Shown here one piece after another: positions 19,481-27,665 of a DNA stretch of 39,284 bases. A program made the position numbers and the translations under genes. The stretch spans positions 1 to 39,284 of the forward strand of contig JAGLOF010000029.1 in the NCBI GenBank assembly GCA_023139105.1, read 5' to 3'. Every line of letters starts with the position of its first letter. Within the stretch, counting starts at the first letter, position 1. The notes beneath the pieces were generated by a model. The model was not told the origin of the DNA, made no database searches, and saw only the letters and a list, made by a program, of their open reading frames with translations. Origin of the DNA: a bacterium. Its GTDB lineage: Bacteria; Zhuqueibacterota; QNDG01; JAGLOF01.

Positions 19481-20425
19481 ATGAATATCAACGCCAACAA
19501 CAGCTTGGCTGATCAGCTTTTATGTGAATGCAATGCCATGGCACGCCATGCCTTTGGATCCGGCCTTGTAATTCCTCAAACCGTTATTACATTACTCAAT
19601 ACATGCAAACTTAACAAACTAACTAATAAAGACACCCAAAAACCAGTAGATGCCTCTACAGTAGCTTTCCCCTCCATAATAGCACTACATACAGCCCTGA
19701 GCCGCCTGGTCTCTCCGGCCAAGCCGCGCACCCTTCTTTTAATTCTCGAGCAATCCCAAAAAAAACGCTGGTGGAGTTTTCTGGGGCCCGTCCCTATCAT
19801 TCGCTCCCTCATTCTCATGACCGGCATCTTCCTCGTGGCATGGATAGGATTCAGTCTGAGCCCTAAAGTCACAGGTGAAATTAATTGGGCCGGGGGACAG
19901 GGAGTCGGCCTACTGCTGGACGAACTCTTTATCTTCTTTGCCGCCGGCATCGGTGCCACTTTCTCCATTCTTTTTCAAGTCAACCGTTTCGTAGTCCGCG
20001 GGATATACGACCCCATCTACGATGCCTCATACTGGACCCGTGTTGTACTGGGCATTGTATCCGGCGTGATTCTGGCAATGCTTATCCCCCTTGATCAAAC
20101 CGGCCCTCTGAAAGAATTAACAAAACCGACACTGGCATTGCTAGGTGGATTTTCCGTGACTGTTGTATACCGCATTCTAACACGTCTAATTGCCGCTGTG
20201 GAATCTTTGGTAAAAGGTGATACACAAACTATTATTGAAGCAAATCAATTAACCGTCAAAGCAGAGCTGGAAGCCTCACAAACAGAGGAACGCAGCAAGT
20301 TGGCAGCCGGATTGATGTCAATTAAGAATCAGCTGGCAACTGGTACAGACACCGCAACGATAAATAAAAATATTGATTCCCAAATGTCTCAACTCATACC
20401 ACAGGGAATACCTGAACAACAGTAA
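19481..20425 (+). CDS. Membrane protein of unknown function, four transmembrane helices
   Basis: I chose the ATG at 19481 (MNINANNSLADQ) because GGGAGG lies 5 nt upstream; an earlier in-frame ATG at 19427 lacks a site. The 314-residue protein has a soluble N-terminal third with no known motif. Four hydrophobic segments follow, at about residues 105-125, 140-165, 180-200 and 210-235. The tail is a charged helical or coiled-coil region (SQTEERSKLAAGLMS). I do not recognise the family. It heads a compact operon: the lipoprotein gene follows after 30 bp and a small helical protein overlaps that one. A complex of inner-membrane protein and periplasmic lipoprotein is a reasonable guess. Confidence 0.8.
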   Translation: MNINANNSLADQLLCECNAMARHAFGSGLVIPQTVITLLNTCKLNKLTNKDTQKPVDASTVAFPSIIALHTALSRLVSPAKPRTLLLILEQSQKKRWWSFLGPVPIIRSLILMTGIFLVAWIGFSLSPKVTGEINWAGGQGVGLLLDELFIFFAAGIGATFSILFQVNRFVVRGIYDPIYDASYWTRVVLGIVSGVILAMLIPLDQTGPLKELTKPTLALLGGFSVTVVYRILTRLIAAVESLVKGDTQTIIEANQLTVKAELEASQTEERSKLAAGLMSIKNQLATGTDTATINKNIDSQMSQLIPQGIPEQQ

Positions 20426-20455
20426 ACATCATTTTCATTAATACTGGAGTGTCCT

Positions 20456-21100
20456 ATGAATAAAGCGGCTTTGACAAAATTCATCATTCCCGGTTTCATG
20501 ATATGTCTCCTTGGTTGTGCTACCGTACCAAAGGAAGTAGTCAATCTCTCATATGCCATTGGCGATGACCTCACAGCCGTTCACGCTTCATACCGTACAT
20601 TGGTCACAAGTTATTTTAATGGATTAAAAGAGCGTGTAAATAATTTCATTGATAATGAATGGAAACCGGATTATCTCAAATCCTTTATTAAGAAGGGAAA
20701 TCTTGTAAAACTGGCAACTGATCCTGATCCGGATAAAGTACTGACAGGCATTGGTATTTGGACAGAGATAGCAATTAAAACCATTGAAGACAAACGTAAA
20801 TCCTTAACAGAACCTATTGATACCAATAAACAAGCCCTCCTGGAATCAGTTGATAAGGCATTTAATCAGCTTTACAAAGCCAATGCAACAGTAACGGCGC
20901 ACTTAAACAGTATCAGAAAAGTTAAAGACCAGGAGGCTCAACTCTTATCCAGTCTCCATCTGCAAAATCTCAGAACACAAATTGAGCAAGACTTAAGCGG
21001 AGCGTCAGAGCAGGTAAATACTGCAATTAAAGCTGTTAGTAAAGCTGAAAAGAAAATACGTTCTCTCACCAACTCACCTCATGGAGGCGGTAATGAGTGA
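20456..21100 (+). CDS. Lipoprotein of unknown function, helical
   Basis: The 214-residue product starts with a clean lipoprotein signal: MNKAALTKF, a hydrophobic stretch, then the lipobox LLGC with the lipidated Cys at about residue 22. The mature part is predicted mostly helical with long amphipathic stretches (KAFNQLYKANATVTAHLNSI) and no recognised domain. GGAG precedes the ATG. The gene sits between the four-helix membrane protein and a small helical protein whose start overlaps its stop. Translational coupling suggests the three products work together. Confidence 0.82.
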   Translation: MNKAALTKFIIPGFMICLLGCATVPKEVVNLSYAIGDDLTAVHASYRTLVTSYFNGLKERVNNFIDNEWKPDYLKSFIKKGNLVKLATDPDPDKVLTGIGIWTEIAIKTIEDKRKSLTEPIDTNKQALLESVDKAFNQLYKANATVTAHLNSIRKVKDQEAQLLSSLHLQNLRTQIEQDLSGASEQVNTAIKAVSKAEKKIRSLTNSPHGGGNE

Positions 21101-21392
21101 TTCAAACCGGGAAAACGACTTAAGAAGTCAGCTGGAAAATGCGTCCAATGAGGCAGAGCAGGAAGCAAATACACTCCATGCTGCTGAAATTGAAAAGCTG
21201 AAGACTGCCACTACTGCAGACCTGGAAGCACTGCGCCCCAAGGTCACAGATCCTGCCGTTCTGGACCAGTTGATCTCCGTGGTGAAATCGGCCACGGCGC
21301 AAAACGAGAACATTGCTGAGCTGAAATCCCATCTTGAAAAACTTGGCAGTTCATCGATGCAAGTCATCAAACAAATTGCCGCTCTGCTGTAA
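21093..21392 (+). CDS. Small helical protein of unknown function
   Basis: I chose the ATG at 21093 (MSDSNRENDL) because GGAGG lies 6 nt upstream and the ATG overlaps the TGA of the lipoprotein gene, the usual sign of translational coupling. The 99-residue product is acidic, rich in Ala, Glu and Leu, and reads as two or three long helices (AEQEANTLHAAEIEKL). It has no signal peptide, so it is probably cytoplasmic. No family recognised. Confidence 0.75.
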   Translation: MSDSNRENDLRSQLENASNEAEQEANTLHAAEIEKLKTATTADLEALRPKVTDPAVLDQLISVVKSATAQNENIAELKSHLEKLGSSSMQVIKQIAALL

Positions 21393-21452
21393 TAGATATT
21401 TTATGTATTCACTATAATGATATAGATAAAATTTGCAAATCCGGAGCCCAGC

Positions 21453-21923
21453 ATGAAGTACACCCTACAATTGAAACCGATGACCGATGAAGACCTCCCA
21501 TTTCTCATGGAAGTCTATGCTTCAACCCGTGCTGAAGAGATGCGTCTGACAGGCTGGAATGAAATCCGGATTGCCGAATTTATCAGCATGCAGTTTAATG
21601 CCCAACACAAACATTATACACAGTACTATCCAAATGCAAAAATGGATGTAATTTATGTAGATGGTGAGCCCGCTGGCCGGCTCTATGTTGAGCACACGAC
21701 CAAAGAAATTCGCATCATGGATATCTGTCTCTTGCCTGAATTTAAAGGTAAAGGCATTGGCTATCATTACATGCAACAACTCATGGATGAAGGCAAAGAA
21801 AAATGTTTACCGGTAAGTCTACATGTGGAGAAAAATAATCCGTCAAAATCATTTTATGACCGCCTTGGATTTAAAGTATTGGAGGACCGCGAAGTGTATT
21901 GGTTCATGGAGTGGAAGCTTTAA
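21453..21923 (+). CDS. GNAT-family N-acetyltransferase
   Basis: The 156-residue protein has the GNAT fold. It contains the acetyl-CoA pyrophosphate-binding motif A as LLPEFKGKGIGYHYM (R/QxxGxG/A type, here KGKGIG) and the C-terminal motif B NNPSKSFYDRLGF. These enzymes transfer acetyl from acetyl-CoA to an amine of a small molecule or protein. GGAG precedes the ATG by 7 nt. It is 60 bp after the small helical protein, probably in the same transcript. A second copy of its 3' end, encoding 54 codons, lies at 23446-23610, after three other genes. GNAT genes are often found next to tail-collar proteins such as the one at 24509, which supports a functional cluster. The substrate cannot be told from sequence. 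Confidence 0.92.
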   Translation: MKYTLQLKPMTDEDLPFLMEVYASTRAEEMRLTGWNEIRIAEFISMQFNAQHKHYTQYYPNAKMDVIYVDGEPAGRLYVEHTTKEIRIMDICLLPEFKGKGIGYHYMQQLMDEGKEKCLPVSLHVEKNNPSKSFYDRLGFKVLEDREVYWFMEWKL

Positions 21924-21950
21924 TGTCCAAGCAAAGAAAAAAAATTAGAC

Positions 21951-22030
21951 GGGATTACAGAATCAACAGAATAACAAAGCATATATTGATCTTTGCTTTG
22001 CTCTGTTCTTTTAATCCTGTAAAATCCTGT
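21951..22030. repeat. Imperfect inverted repeat in the GNAT downstream region
   Basis: The left arm (about 21951-21980, ending ACAAAGC) and right arm (about 21995-22030, starting GCTTTG) are imperfect complements. The matching blocks are ACAAAGC/GCTTTG, ACAGA/TCTGT and ATTACAG/CTGTAA. The right side contains repeats of ATCCTGT, a kind of short dispersed element seen in many intergenic regions. It could fold into a long hairpin in RNA and end or stabilise the upstream transcript. Confidence 0.5.
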
Positions 22031-22114
22031 TATCTTGTCAACGCTTTGGTCTTTGTTAATTTTTCTGCATCCTTATAATGGTTTATCAGAAATTTATACC
22101 CAAAGGAGTGCCAC

Positions 22115-22519
22115 ATGAAATACGCATATTCAGCAGAAAGAGAAGAGTGTATTGTCGGGCAACGTGTAGGTCCAGTTCTTACTGTCCCCAATGTCATTAA
22201 AGGCAATGTATTAAGAGTAGAGGCCAACTTTACTTGGGACGCTAGCCAGCCTGAGCTCAAAGTCTTTGGCGCAACGTTCAAACTTCACCCTGTAGACCCT
22301 CAGGAGGCCACAGCACAGAATGATGATTCTGTTAAAGTCTATGGAGAATTCATAAGGCAAATGATCACCCATGTGGTGCTCTTTGATTGCCATCCCCAAA
22401 CTGAATTTGGCGTGGGTGACGTCCAATTTCAAATTGTTGTAGAAGAAGGGGGTGCTTTGCTTGGACATGTTGAAAATTTCTATATGGAAGCTGAAATTGT
22501 CAACATGAGTGTAGTATAG
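22115..22519 (+). CDS. Small beta-rich protein, first of three tandem paralogues
   Basis: The 134-residue product has no signal peptide and alternates hydrophobic and polar residues as in a beta sandwich. It shares a layout with the next two genes: MKYAYS start, then a VPNVIKGNVLRV-type strand, a central HP/EP motif (KLHPVDP), a VVLF strand after RQMITH and a final VENFYMEAEIVN. AAAGGAG precedes the ATG. I do not recognise the family. Position between GNAT and tail-collar genes suggests a structural or adaptor part of the same assembly, but that is inference. Confidence 0.8.
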   Translation: MKYAYSAEREECIVGQRVGPVLTVPNVIKGNVLRVEANFTWDASQPELKVFGATFKLHPVDPQEATAQNDDSVKVYGEFIRQMITHVVLFDCHPQTEFGVGDVQFQIVVEEGGALLGHVENFYMEAEIVNMSVV

Positions 22520-22543
22520 CATAAACCAATATGGGAGTGAACC

Positions 22544-22954
22544 ATGTTTTATGATTATAAAGAGGACAACACGTTTTTCAGAGCTGGTTATTCCATAGGC
22601 CCAGGCCTGATGGTCTGGAATGTGGTTAAAGGGCAGGTCTACCGGATTTTGATAAATTTTTTCTATACAGGCAGTGAGGAGCTCTATAAAGAGGATGGAT
22701 TCACCTTTGAAATTGAACCCACCAATACCGACCAGGTGACTCCACTCACAGGCCCCGTTGGGGAAGTTGGCGGCGGCGGAAAAGGACAGATGGTGACCAA
22801 AACAGTTCTCTTTACTATAGGTGATGTGGAGAACGCCGACATTGGACAAGGAGAAGTCACCTTTCAGGTCAAAGTGAATTCCTGCAAAGAGGCATGGGGC
22901 CCCGTATCCATTTTTTATATGGAAGGCTCCGTAGTTAACCCCAACATAGCCTAG
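22544..22954 (+). CDS. Small beta-rich protein, second tandem paralogue
   Basis: The 136-residue product aligns along its full length with its neighbours. WNVVKGQVYRI matches VPNVIKGNVLRV of the first copy, FEIEPTNTD matches FKLHPVDPQ, MVTKTVLF matches MITHVVLF, and VSIFYMEGSVVN matches VENFYMEAEIVN. A Gly-rich loop (GEVGGGGKG) is unique to this copy. GGGAG lies 7 nt before the ATG and the gap to the first copy is 24 bp. Divergence between copies is large, so the duplications are old and each copy probably has its own role. Function unknown. Confidence 0.8.
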   Translation: MFYDYKEDNTFFRAGYSIGPGLMVWNVVKGQVYRILINFFYTGSEELYKEDGFTFEIEPTNTDQVTPLTGPVGEVGGGGKGQMVTKTVLFTIGDVENADIGQGEVTFQVKVNSCKEAWGPVSIFYMEGSVVNPNIA

Positions 22955-22993
22955 TTCCAGTTACTGAACTTTATTTGACAAGAGGAGCGCAAT

Positions 22994-23410
22994 ATGAAAT
23001 ATGCGTTTGAGAAACAAACCCAGGACATATTTAGTGGAGTAGAATTTAAACTCGCCCCCCTCTTTGAAATTTCTAATGTGACGCAAGATAACATAATCCG
23101 TCTTTTCCTAAGCTTTGATTGGGAAGCAAATCCAGATATAAAAAAACGGCAGTGTGTCAAATTTAATATTGAACCGTTGAATTGGAACACAGCAAAGCCC
23201 ATCACCAGCAATTTAGGTGTGGTTTATGGCAACGATGTGCGGCAAAGCGTCACTAAAGTGGTATTATTTGAGCCAACATTACAAAATAATCAAGGTGCGC
23301 AAAACGGAGTTGAGATCATTGACTTCCAGGTCGTGATTACTGAGGGCACAGGCACTGTATCTAATCTCTATATGGATGTGGAAGTCGTTAATCTGGAAAC
23401 TGTAGGATAA
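22994..23410 (+). CDS. Small beta-rich protein, third tandem paralogue
   Basis: The 138-residue product starts MKYAFEKQ like the first copy. It keeps the shared landmarks ISNVTQDNIIRL, FNIEPLNW, RQSVTKVVLF and VSNLYMDVEVVN. No cysteine pairs, signal peptide or catalytic motif are apparent, so a structural or binding role is more likely than catalysis. A strong GAGGAG precedes the ATG. The duplicated GNAT fragment begins 36 bp after its stop. Confidence 0.8.
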   Translation: MKYAFEKQTQDIFSGVEFKLAPLFEISNVTQDNIIRLFLSFDWEANPDIKKRQCVKFNIEPLNWNTAKPITSNLGVVYGNDVRQSVTKVVLFEPTLQNNQGAQNGVEIIDFQVVITEGTGTVSNLYMDVEVVNLETVG

Positions 23411-23445
23411 AACATAGTAGGTTATTCTCAAAATGGAGACCTGGA

Positions 23446-23610
23446 GTGAACGTTAAAAAAACTGCAAATAACCTCCATGTTAAAAAAAACAATCCAGCCA
23501 AACACTTCTACGACCGCTTAGGTTTTAAAGTGGCTGCGGACAGGGAGGTCTATTGGTTTATGGAATGGCAACCGAACAATTCAAACAATAAACCAAACAT
23601 TGCCCACTAA
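23446..23610 (+). pseudogene. Duplicated 3' end of the GNAT acetyltransferase gene
   Basis: A 54-codon frame from GTG 23446 to TAA 23610 encodes the last part of a GNAT enzyme. The core (LHVKKNNPAKHFYDRLGF to WFMEW) matches the GNAT at 21453-21923 at 27 of 32 positions. The acetyl-CoA-binding motif A is missing, so it cannot be an active enzyme. GGAGA before the GTG could still allow translation. It is best explained as the remnant of a tandem duplication of the GNAT region, with the second copy losing its 5' part. Confidence 0.75.
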
Positions 23611-23636
23611 CCAAACACAAAAAATAGGAGAAAAGA

Positions 23637-24146
23637 ATGGCAGAAGAACAAAAAGCACTGACTCTATGGAGCGGCCAACACCAGGAAGGAATTGTCATTG
23701 AAGGGGTAGAAATTCCCGCACCCAAAACCGATGGATCTGGTCATATGTGGATTGAAATCCGCGACCGTAAGGAACTGAGCCTCAAAGCCAATGTGACGCT
23801 GACTAAACTGGACAAAGTACCCGCTGAACTCGAAAAGTATTCCGGCGATAAAAACTACTTGATGTTCGTGGCAACCGTGGGATTGGTGAACACTGAAATA
23901 ATCCGCGGCGATTTGTTTGATTTTCTCAACAAGAACGGCGGCGGCCCCCAACTGTATAAAAACGTGCAGGTGATGAATGCCATGGGAGTAGCTTTTGGAT
24001 ATTACAATTACTGTCTGGCCTCCATCATGGGAACTGAAACAGGCTTTGAGGCCGCAAGTTATAGCCAGAATACGCCTGTGTTCCTCCCCCTGAAACTGGA
24101 AAAATTTGGTGATCTCTATACACTGCTCAATACATTTCCCAAATAG
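23637..24146 (+). CDS. Unknown protein in tail-collar cluster
   Basis: The 169-residue product has no signal peptide. The N-terminal half is beta-rich (GIVIEGVEIPAPK, WIEIRDRKELSL). The C-terminal half has aromatic-rich segments (NAMGVAFGYYNYCLASIMG). AGGAG lies 7 nt before the ATG. I do not recognise a family. It lies in the same direction as, and just before, the DUF6916-like and tail-collar genes with short gaps, so it is probably part of that assembly. Confidence 0.75.
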   Translation: MAEEQKALTLWSGQHQEGIVIEGVEIPAPKTDGSGHMWIEIRDRKELSLKANVTLTKLDKVPAELEKYSGDKNYLMFVATVGLVNTEIIRGDLFDFLNKNGGGPQLYKNVQVMNAMGVAFGYYNYCLASIMGTETGFEAASYSQNTPVFLPLKLEKFGDLYTLLNTFPK

Positions 24147-24180
24147 TTTATAATTTCAATAAGTATCCAGAGAGGAAAGC

Positions 24181-24435
24181 ATGCTGGACATCACCAACAA
24201 AAAGCAATTTGATCCGCATCTCAACACGCAATTTGCCATAAAGGCGCAAGGTGTGGGAAGCATTAAGGCAGAATTGATTGAGATCGAATCTTGGGATAAA
24301 GATGTGATCGAAGGCTTTTCCTTAATCTTCAAGGAACCAAAAGAATCGGTGCTACTACAGAGTACATTGCAACTTGAACATCCTCCATTAGGAAAATTTG
24401 AATTGTTCCTTGGCCCAGTTTCAAATTTGGAGTAA
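24181..24435 (+). CDS. DUF6916-like small protein
   Basis: The 84-residue product matches my memory of DUF6916 proteins. It has an N-terminal FDPHLNTQFAI strand, the FSLIFKEP motif (family usually FSLLFRGP) and an ending of the LEHPPLGKFELFLGPV type. These proteins are commonly encoded beside phage tail-collar proteins of the MdpB type in bacterial genomes; their function is unknown. GAGGAA precedes the ATG. The tail-collar gene follows after 73 bp, as expected for this pairing. The family assignment is from remembered motifs, not a search. Confidence 0.7.
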   Translation: MLDITNKKQFDPHLNTQFAIKAQGVGSIKAELIEIESWDKDVIEGFSLIFKEPKESVLLQSTLQLEHPPLGKFELFLGPVSNLE

Positions 24436-24508
24436 AGCAGTACTTACTATCAAGCGGTTATTAACAAACTTAAAGTGAAATAACTCATTCTTTTGAAAGG
24501 AGAATATC

Positions 24509-25123
24509 ATGGCGGAACCTTTTCTTGGTGAAATTCGATTATTCCCGTATAATTTTGCACCTAAAAATTGGGTAGAGTGTGCGGGTCAGTTATTGGCAAT
24601 CGGCGAAAATCAGGCACTTTATTCTTTGCTTGGCACAATGTATGGCGGTAATGGAAGAACAGACTTTGGAATGCCAGATTTAAGAGGCCGCGTGCCCATT
24701 AGTTATGGTCAAGGCCCAGGATTGCCTTCATACCCGATGGCACACACTGGCGGCAGTTACGCACTTCAGTTAAACATCGGAAATATGCCGGAGCATTCAC
24801 ATACTGCGTCTGCACAGACAACGGTTGTGCCGCAGTCAGCGGGTTCGGCTAAGATAAAAGGTGCCAATGATCCCGCCGATAAAGATCAGGTTGAAGGAAA
24901 TTATCTGGCATCAACCTCAGGTACAAACCTTTATAGAACTTCATCGCGTGATTTCAAAGAAATGGCCGCAGGTGCCATTGAACTGACAGATCCTACGTTT
25001 ACTGCAAGCACTGATGTAACTATCAACAATACAGGCGGCGGTAATATTGCTGATAATATGCAGCCCTATTTGGCAATGCGATACTGTATTGCAACGGAAG
25101 GCTTGTATCCACAGCGTTCGTAA
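24509..25123 (+). CDS. Phage tail-collar domain protein (microcystin-dependent-protein-like)
   Basis: The 204-residue protein has the classic start of tail-collar/MdpB proteins. FLGEIRLFPYNFAPKNW is followed by CAGQLLAI, ALYSLLGTMYGG, FGMPDLRGRVPI and GGSYALQL, then MPEHSHTA, and it ends LQPYLAMRYCIATEG-like (here MQPYLAMRYCIA). The fold is related to receptor-binding tip proteins of phage tails. Stand-alone bacterial versions occur with DUF6916 and GNAT genes and may form extracellular fibres. No other phage genes are nearby, so this is not a prophage. AAAGGAG precedes the ATG. A perfect 12-bp hairpin follows the stop. Confidence 0.93.
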   Translation: MAEPFLGEIRLFPYNFAPKNWVECAGQLLAIGENQALYSLLGTMYGGNGRTDFGMPDLRGRVPISYGQGPGLPSYPMAHTGGSYALQLNIGNMPEHSHTASAQTTVVPQSAGSAKIKGANDPADKDQVEGNYLASTSGTNLYRTSSRDFKEMAAGAIELTDPTFTASTDVTINNTGGGNIADNMQPYLAMRYCIATEGLYPQRS

Positions 25124-25135
25124 TAATGCGCAAAT

Positions 25136-25172
25136 TTTGCAGCGCTTTACTATCGGGTTGAAGCGCTGCAAA
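25136..25172 (+). terminator. 12-bp perfect hairpin after the tail-collar gene
   Basis: TTTGCAGCGCTT at 25136-25147 and AAGCGCTGCAAA at 25161-25172 form a perfect 12-bp stem with a 13-nt loop, 13 bp after the tail-collar stop. There is no U-run after it, so it may be an mRNA 3'-end stabiliser or factor-dependent terminator rather than a classic intrinsic one. Confidence 0.55.
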
Positions 25173-25244
25173 TAAAGAAATATTATCTTTAATAAGGATC
25201 AATGGGAGCAATAACTTAGCAGACCCGTGATTGGAGTATTAAAC

Positions 25245-26387
25245 ATGAATATAAAAAAATACATTTTCTTAATTTTTTCAGTTTTTATCATGTCAAATTT
25301 TGTCTTTGCCCAAGGAGGCGGTGATCTGACAGACGATACTGACTCTAACATCTTTTCTACTGCACATTTTGAAGAAGAAACAAAAGTCCAAGCATTTGAT
25401 GGTTCTCTTGATACAGGAAATGAAAATAGGTGGTCTTCCTTTAACGAAGTCCCTAATCAATTTATCGGCTATGACTTCGGCACATTTCAAATAATCAACT
25501 GGTATGGAATTTTAACTGATGCTGCAGATGACTATATGCCGGCAAGTTGGGTATTTGAAGGGGATGGAGAATCGGGAGATCCAGCCCCTGGCACATATAC
25601 ATTACTTGATAGCCAAAACAACCAAGATCTTCCATCAAATGCTAGTGGTATGACATATTTTCAAGTCCCCAGCAACACCATTGCATATCAAAGATATCGT
25701 ATACGTGTTTCTGCGGTAAAGCCAGTTGGATTAGATTATGTTGAAATAAATGAGATTGAGATGGGTTATGACAGTTCGCTTCCTGTCACCCTATCCTCAT
25801 TCTCTGTAAAACAGCAAGGTAACCATATTCTGATTGAATGGGCTACAGAGAGCGAAGAAAATCATATGGGGTTCATTCTGGAAAGAGCATTTGCCACTTC
25901 ACCAGAGATTTTTGAAACAATAGCCTCCTATGTGACCCATGAAGACTTGGCTGGTCAGGGCAACAGTTCTGAATTGAGGGAATATGTCGTCACGGATGAG
26001 GCTATTCAAACGGGCCTAAGTTACCTATACCGTCTCTCCGAAGTGGATGGAGAAGGCACAGTGTCTGTTCTGGATGTCATTGACTTGGACACTGAAGCCA
26101 CACCGGAAAAGACAGTGTTGGAACCGCCCTTCCCCAATCCATTCAACCCCAGTACCAAGATCCGCTTCCGTATGGCTGAAGAGGCCAGAGTGGAAATCAC
26201 CGTTTTTGATTTGATGGGCCGTAAAGTCTGTACAATCACCTCCGGTGAACTGCATAGTGCGGGCAATTACTTCAAATACTGGAATGGACAGGATGACTCC
26301 GGGGCTCGAGTGCCCAGCGGCGCTTATCTGATTCAACTCAAGGCCGGCGATGTGGTGAGAGTACAAAAAGCTATTTTGACAAAGTAA
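25245..26387 (+). CDS. Secreted T9SS protein with discoidin-like domain
   Basis: I chose the ATG at 25245 (MNIKKYIFLIF) because GGAG lies 9 nt upstream; an earlier in-frame GTG at 25227 is less likely. The 380-residue protein has a signal peptide ending FVFAQ and a discoidin/F5-8-type-C-like region (about residues 30-180). A linker follows with LPVTLSSFSVKQQGNHILIEW, typical of FCB secreted proteins, then a T9SS type A sorting domain in the last 80 residues (PFPNPFNPSTKIRF, GRKV, DDSGARVPSGAYLI). It would be exported by Sec and then sent across the outer membrane by the type IX system, with the C-terminal domain removed. The discoidin-like region suggests sugar or surface binding. It may be co-transcribed with the tail-collar gene 121 bp upstream. 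Confidence 0.85.
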   Translation: MNIKKYIFLIFSVFIMSNFVFAQGGGDLTDDTDSNIFSTAHFEEETKVQAFDGSLDTGNENRWSSFNEVPNQFIGYDFGTFQIINWYGILTDAADDYMPASWVFEGDGESGDPAPGTYTLLDSQNNQDLPSNASGMTYFQVPSNTIAYQRYRIRVSAVKPVGLDYVEINEIEMGYDSSLPVTLSSFSVKQQGNHILIEWATESEENHMGFILERAFATSPEIFETIASYVTHEDLAGQGNSSELREYVVTDEAIQTGLSYLYRLSEVDGEGTVSVLDVIDLDTEATPEKTVLEPPFPNPFNPSTKIRFRMAEEARVEITVFDLMGRKVCTITSGELHSAGNYFKYWNGQDDSGARVPSGAYLIQLKAGDVVRVQKAILTK

Positions 26388-26428
26388 AAAGCTGACATTG
26401 TGTTTTGCAACAAGATCTTAATCAGATG

Positions 26429-26451
26429 GGGGCCACCTTCCAAGTGGTCCC
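26429..26451 (+). terminator. Hairpin downstream of the T9SS protein gene
   Basis: GGGGCCAC (26429-26436) pairs with GTGGTCCC (26444-26451) with one G-U pair, 41 bp after the stop. A second stem, CCTATC/GATAGG, overlaps just downstream (26450-26471). No U-run follows. The position between two convergent genes fits a transcription end. Confidence 0.4.
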
Positions 26452-26608
26452 TATCTATGCTTATTGATAGGCTCTACTAATGTGTCTAAAATTCCTCGGA
26501 GAAACACAAATATATCATTGGAAGAATTGACTATTTCTCACGTTCAATTTGCACCATGCCACGACCTCTTTTGTGTGCGAAACTGAATCTAGAAACCAGT
26601 TATGGCAC

Positions 26609-27379
26609 TCAACTATTTTTAGATAAAATCCCTCTTTTTATTCTATTCTCAACGACCTGTTTAATTAGTTCAATATATGCTGCTCCGTCAGGCAAGATCA
26701 AAGGCAGCTGCAATGACTCAGTGATTATCTTTTTCACTGCCAGCAAATCCCATTGCGTACCATCCGACAGGCTCTGTACTAAATTATATAAAACCAACTC
26801 CTGCCCCCAGAAATAGGCTGCATCCGCCTGGACATTATTCTGCATGCTCCGCATATCTTCCATAACTTGAGGCTCATTCAGCCGTAGCCAGATATCTGCA
26901 TAAAGAAAATCCACTTTATCCTCAGGCCGCCACCTCAATGCATCTCCCTGTACGATATTCACTTTCGAGATAATTTCTACTGACAATCTCTGCGCTGCGC
27001 CGGATTGGTTAAACAATGAAATCACATCCGGATCCAGCTCAACCACTGTAACTTTTTGCACATTAGGATTCAGCGCCGCATTAATGGCCACCCACCCCAT
27101 TCCCAAACCCATGACGACAGTGTGGCCAAACGCATATTTGAATCCCAGTTCCTGGCTCTCCATCTCATGGGGTGAGAGTGACATCCAGGTAGACCACCCC
27201 TTATCACACTTTCGCATCAACACCGGCATGTCCTTGACCATCCACGTGCCCGTGAAATATCCATGGTCATGGCCAAAAGGCAGAATTGAAATGCACCATT
27301 GGCCATACTCCCCAGGCTGATAATGGGGCATATAGTGAGGCGATTTATAAATTGAGGGTATTGAATGGGTATCAGACAT
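26609..27379 (-). CDS. Spermidine-synthase-like SAM-dependent methyltransferase-fold protein
   Basis: The 256-residue protein has a Rossmann-type SAM-binding region. VVMGLGMGWVAINAAL is the glycine-rich motif I, VTVVELDPDVI carries the acidic residue that holds the ribose, and IVQGDALRW and VDFLYADIW follow, in the order seen in spermidine synthases and related class I methyltransferases. The first 90 residues are unusual (PHYMPHYQPGEYG, GTWMVKDMPVLMRK). A true polyamine synthase would have a different N-terminal beta domain, so the substrate is open. AAGGAG lies 8 nt before the ATG. It stands alone and converges with the T9SS gene. Confidence 0.75.
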   Translation of the reverse strand: MSDTHSIPSIYKSPHYMPHYQPGEYGQWCISILPFGHDHGYFTGTWMVKDMPVLMRKCDKGWSTWMSLSPHEMESQELGFKYAFGHTVVMGLGMGWVAINAALNPNVQKVTVVELDPDVISLFNQSGAAQRLSVEIISKVNIVQGDALRWRPEDKVDFLYADIWLRLNEPQVMEDMRSMQNNVQADAAYFWGQELVLYNLVQSLSDGTQWDLLAVKKIITESLQLPLILPDGAAYIELIKQVVENRIKRGILSKNS

Positions 27380-27665
27380 TAAGAATTCTCCTTAATAAAC
27401 AAATTTCATATAGGCTTAAAAAATAATGCCACATGCATATTACAACAATTTTCTTAAAATTTCAAGACTGTATCTACAAATAGAATGATTTGTTATTATT
27501 TTTAATTATTCCTCACGAATTGTAGTAAGGAAAGAGATATTATATCTCGTTACAACGGTCTCCGCCGTAATGTATCATTCTATAGCATTGAAATACTAAT
27601 TCAAATATTCAGCACCAACAGCTCCCAAATTTCAGCATTTATTTCGTCTAACTTTATTGCCCTGT

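Noticed and set aside
24509-25123. Tail-collar gene as evidence of a prophage
   Set aside because: No integrase, terminase, capsid or tail-sheath genes are present; MdpB-like genes with DUF6916 and GNAT neighbours are a known non-phage arrangement.
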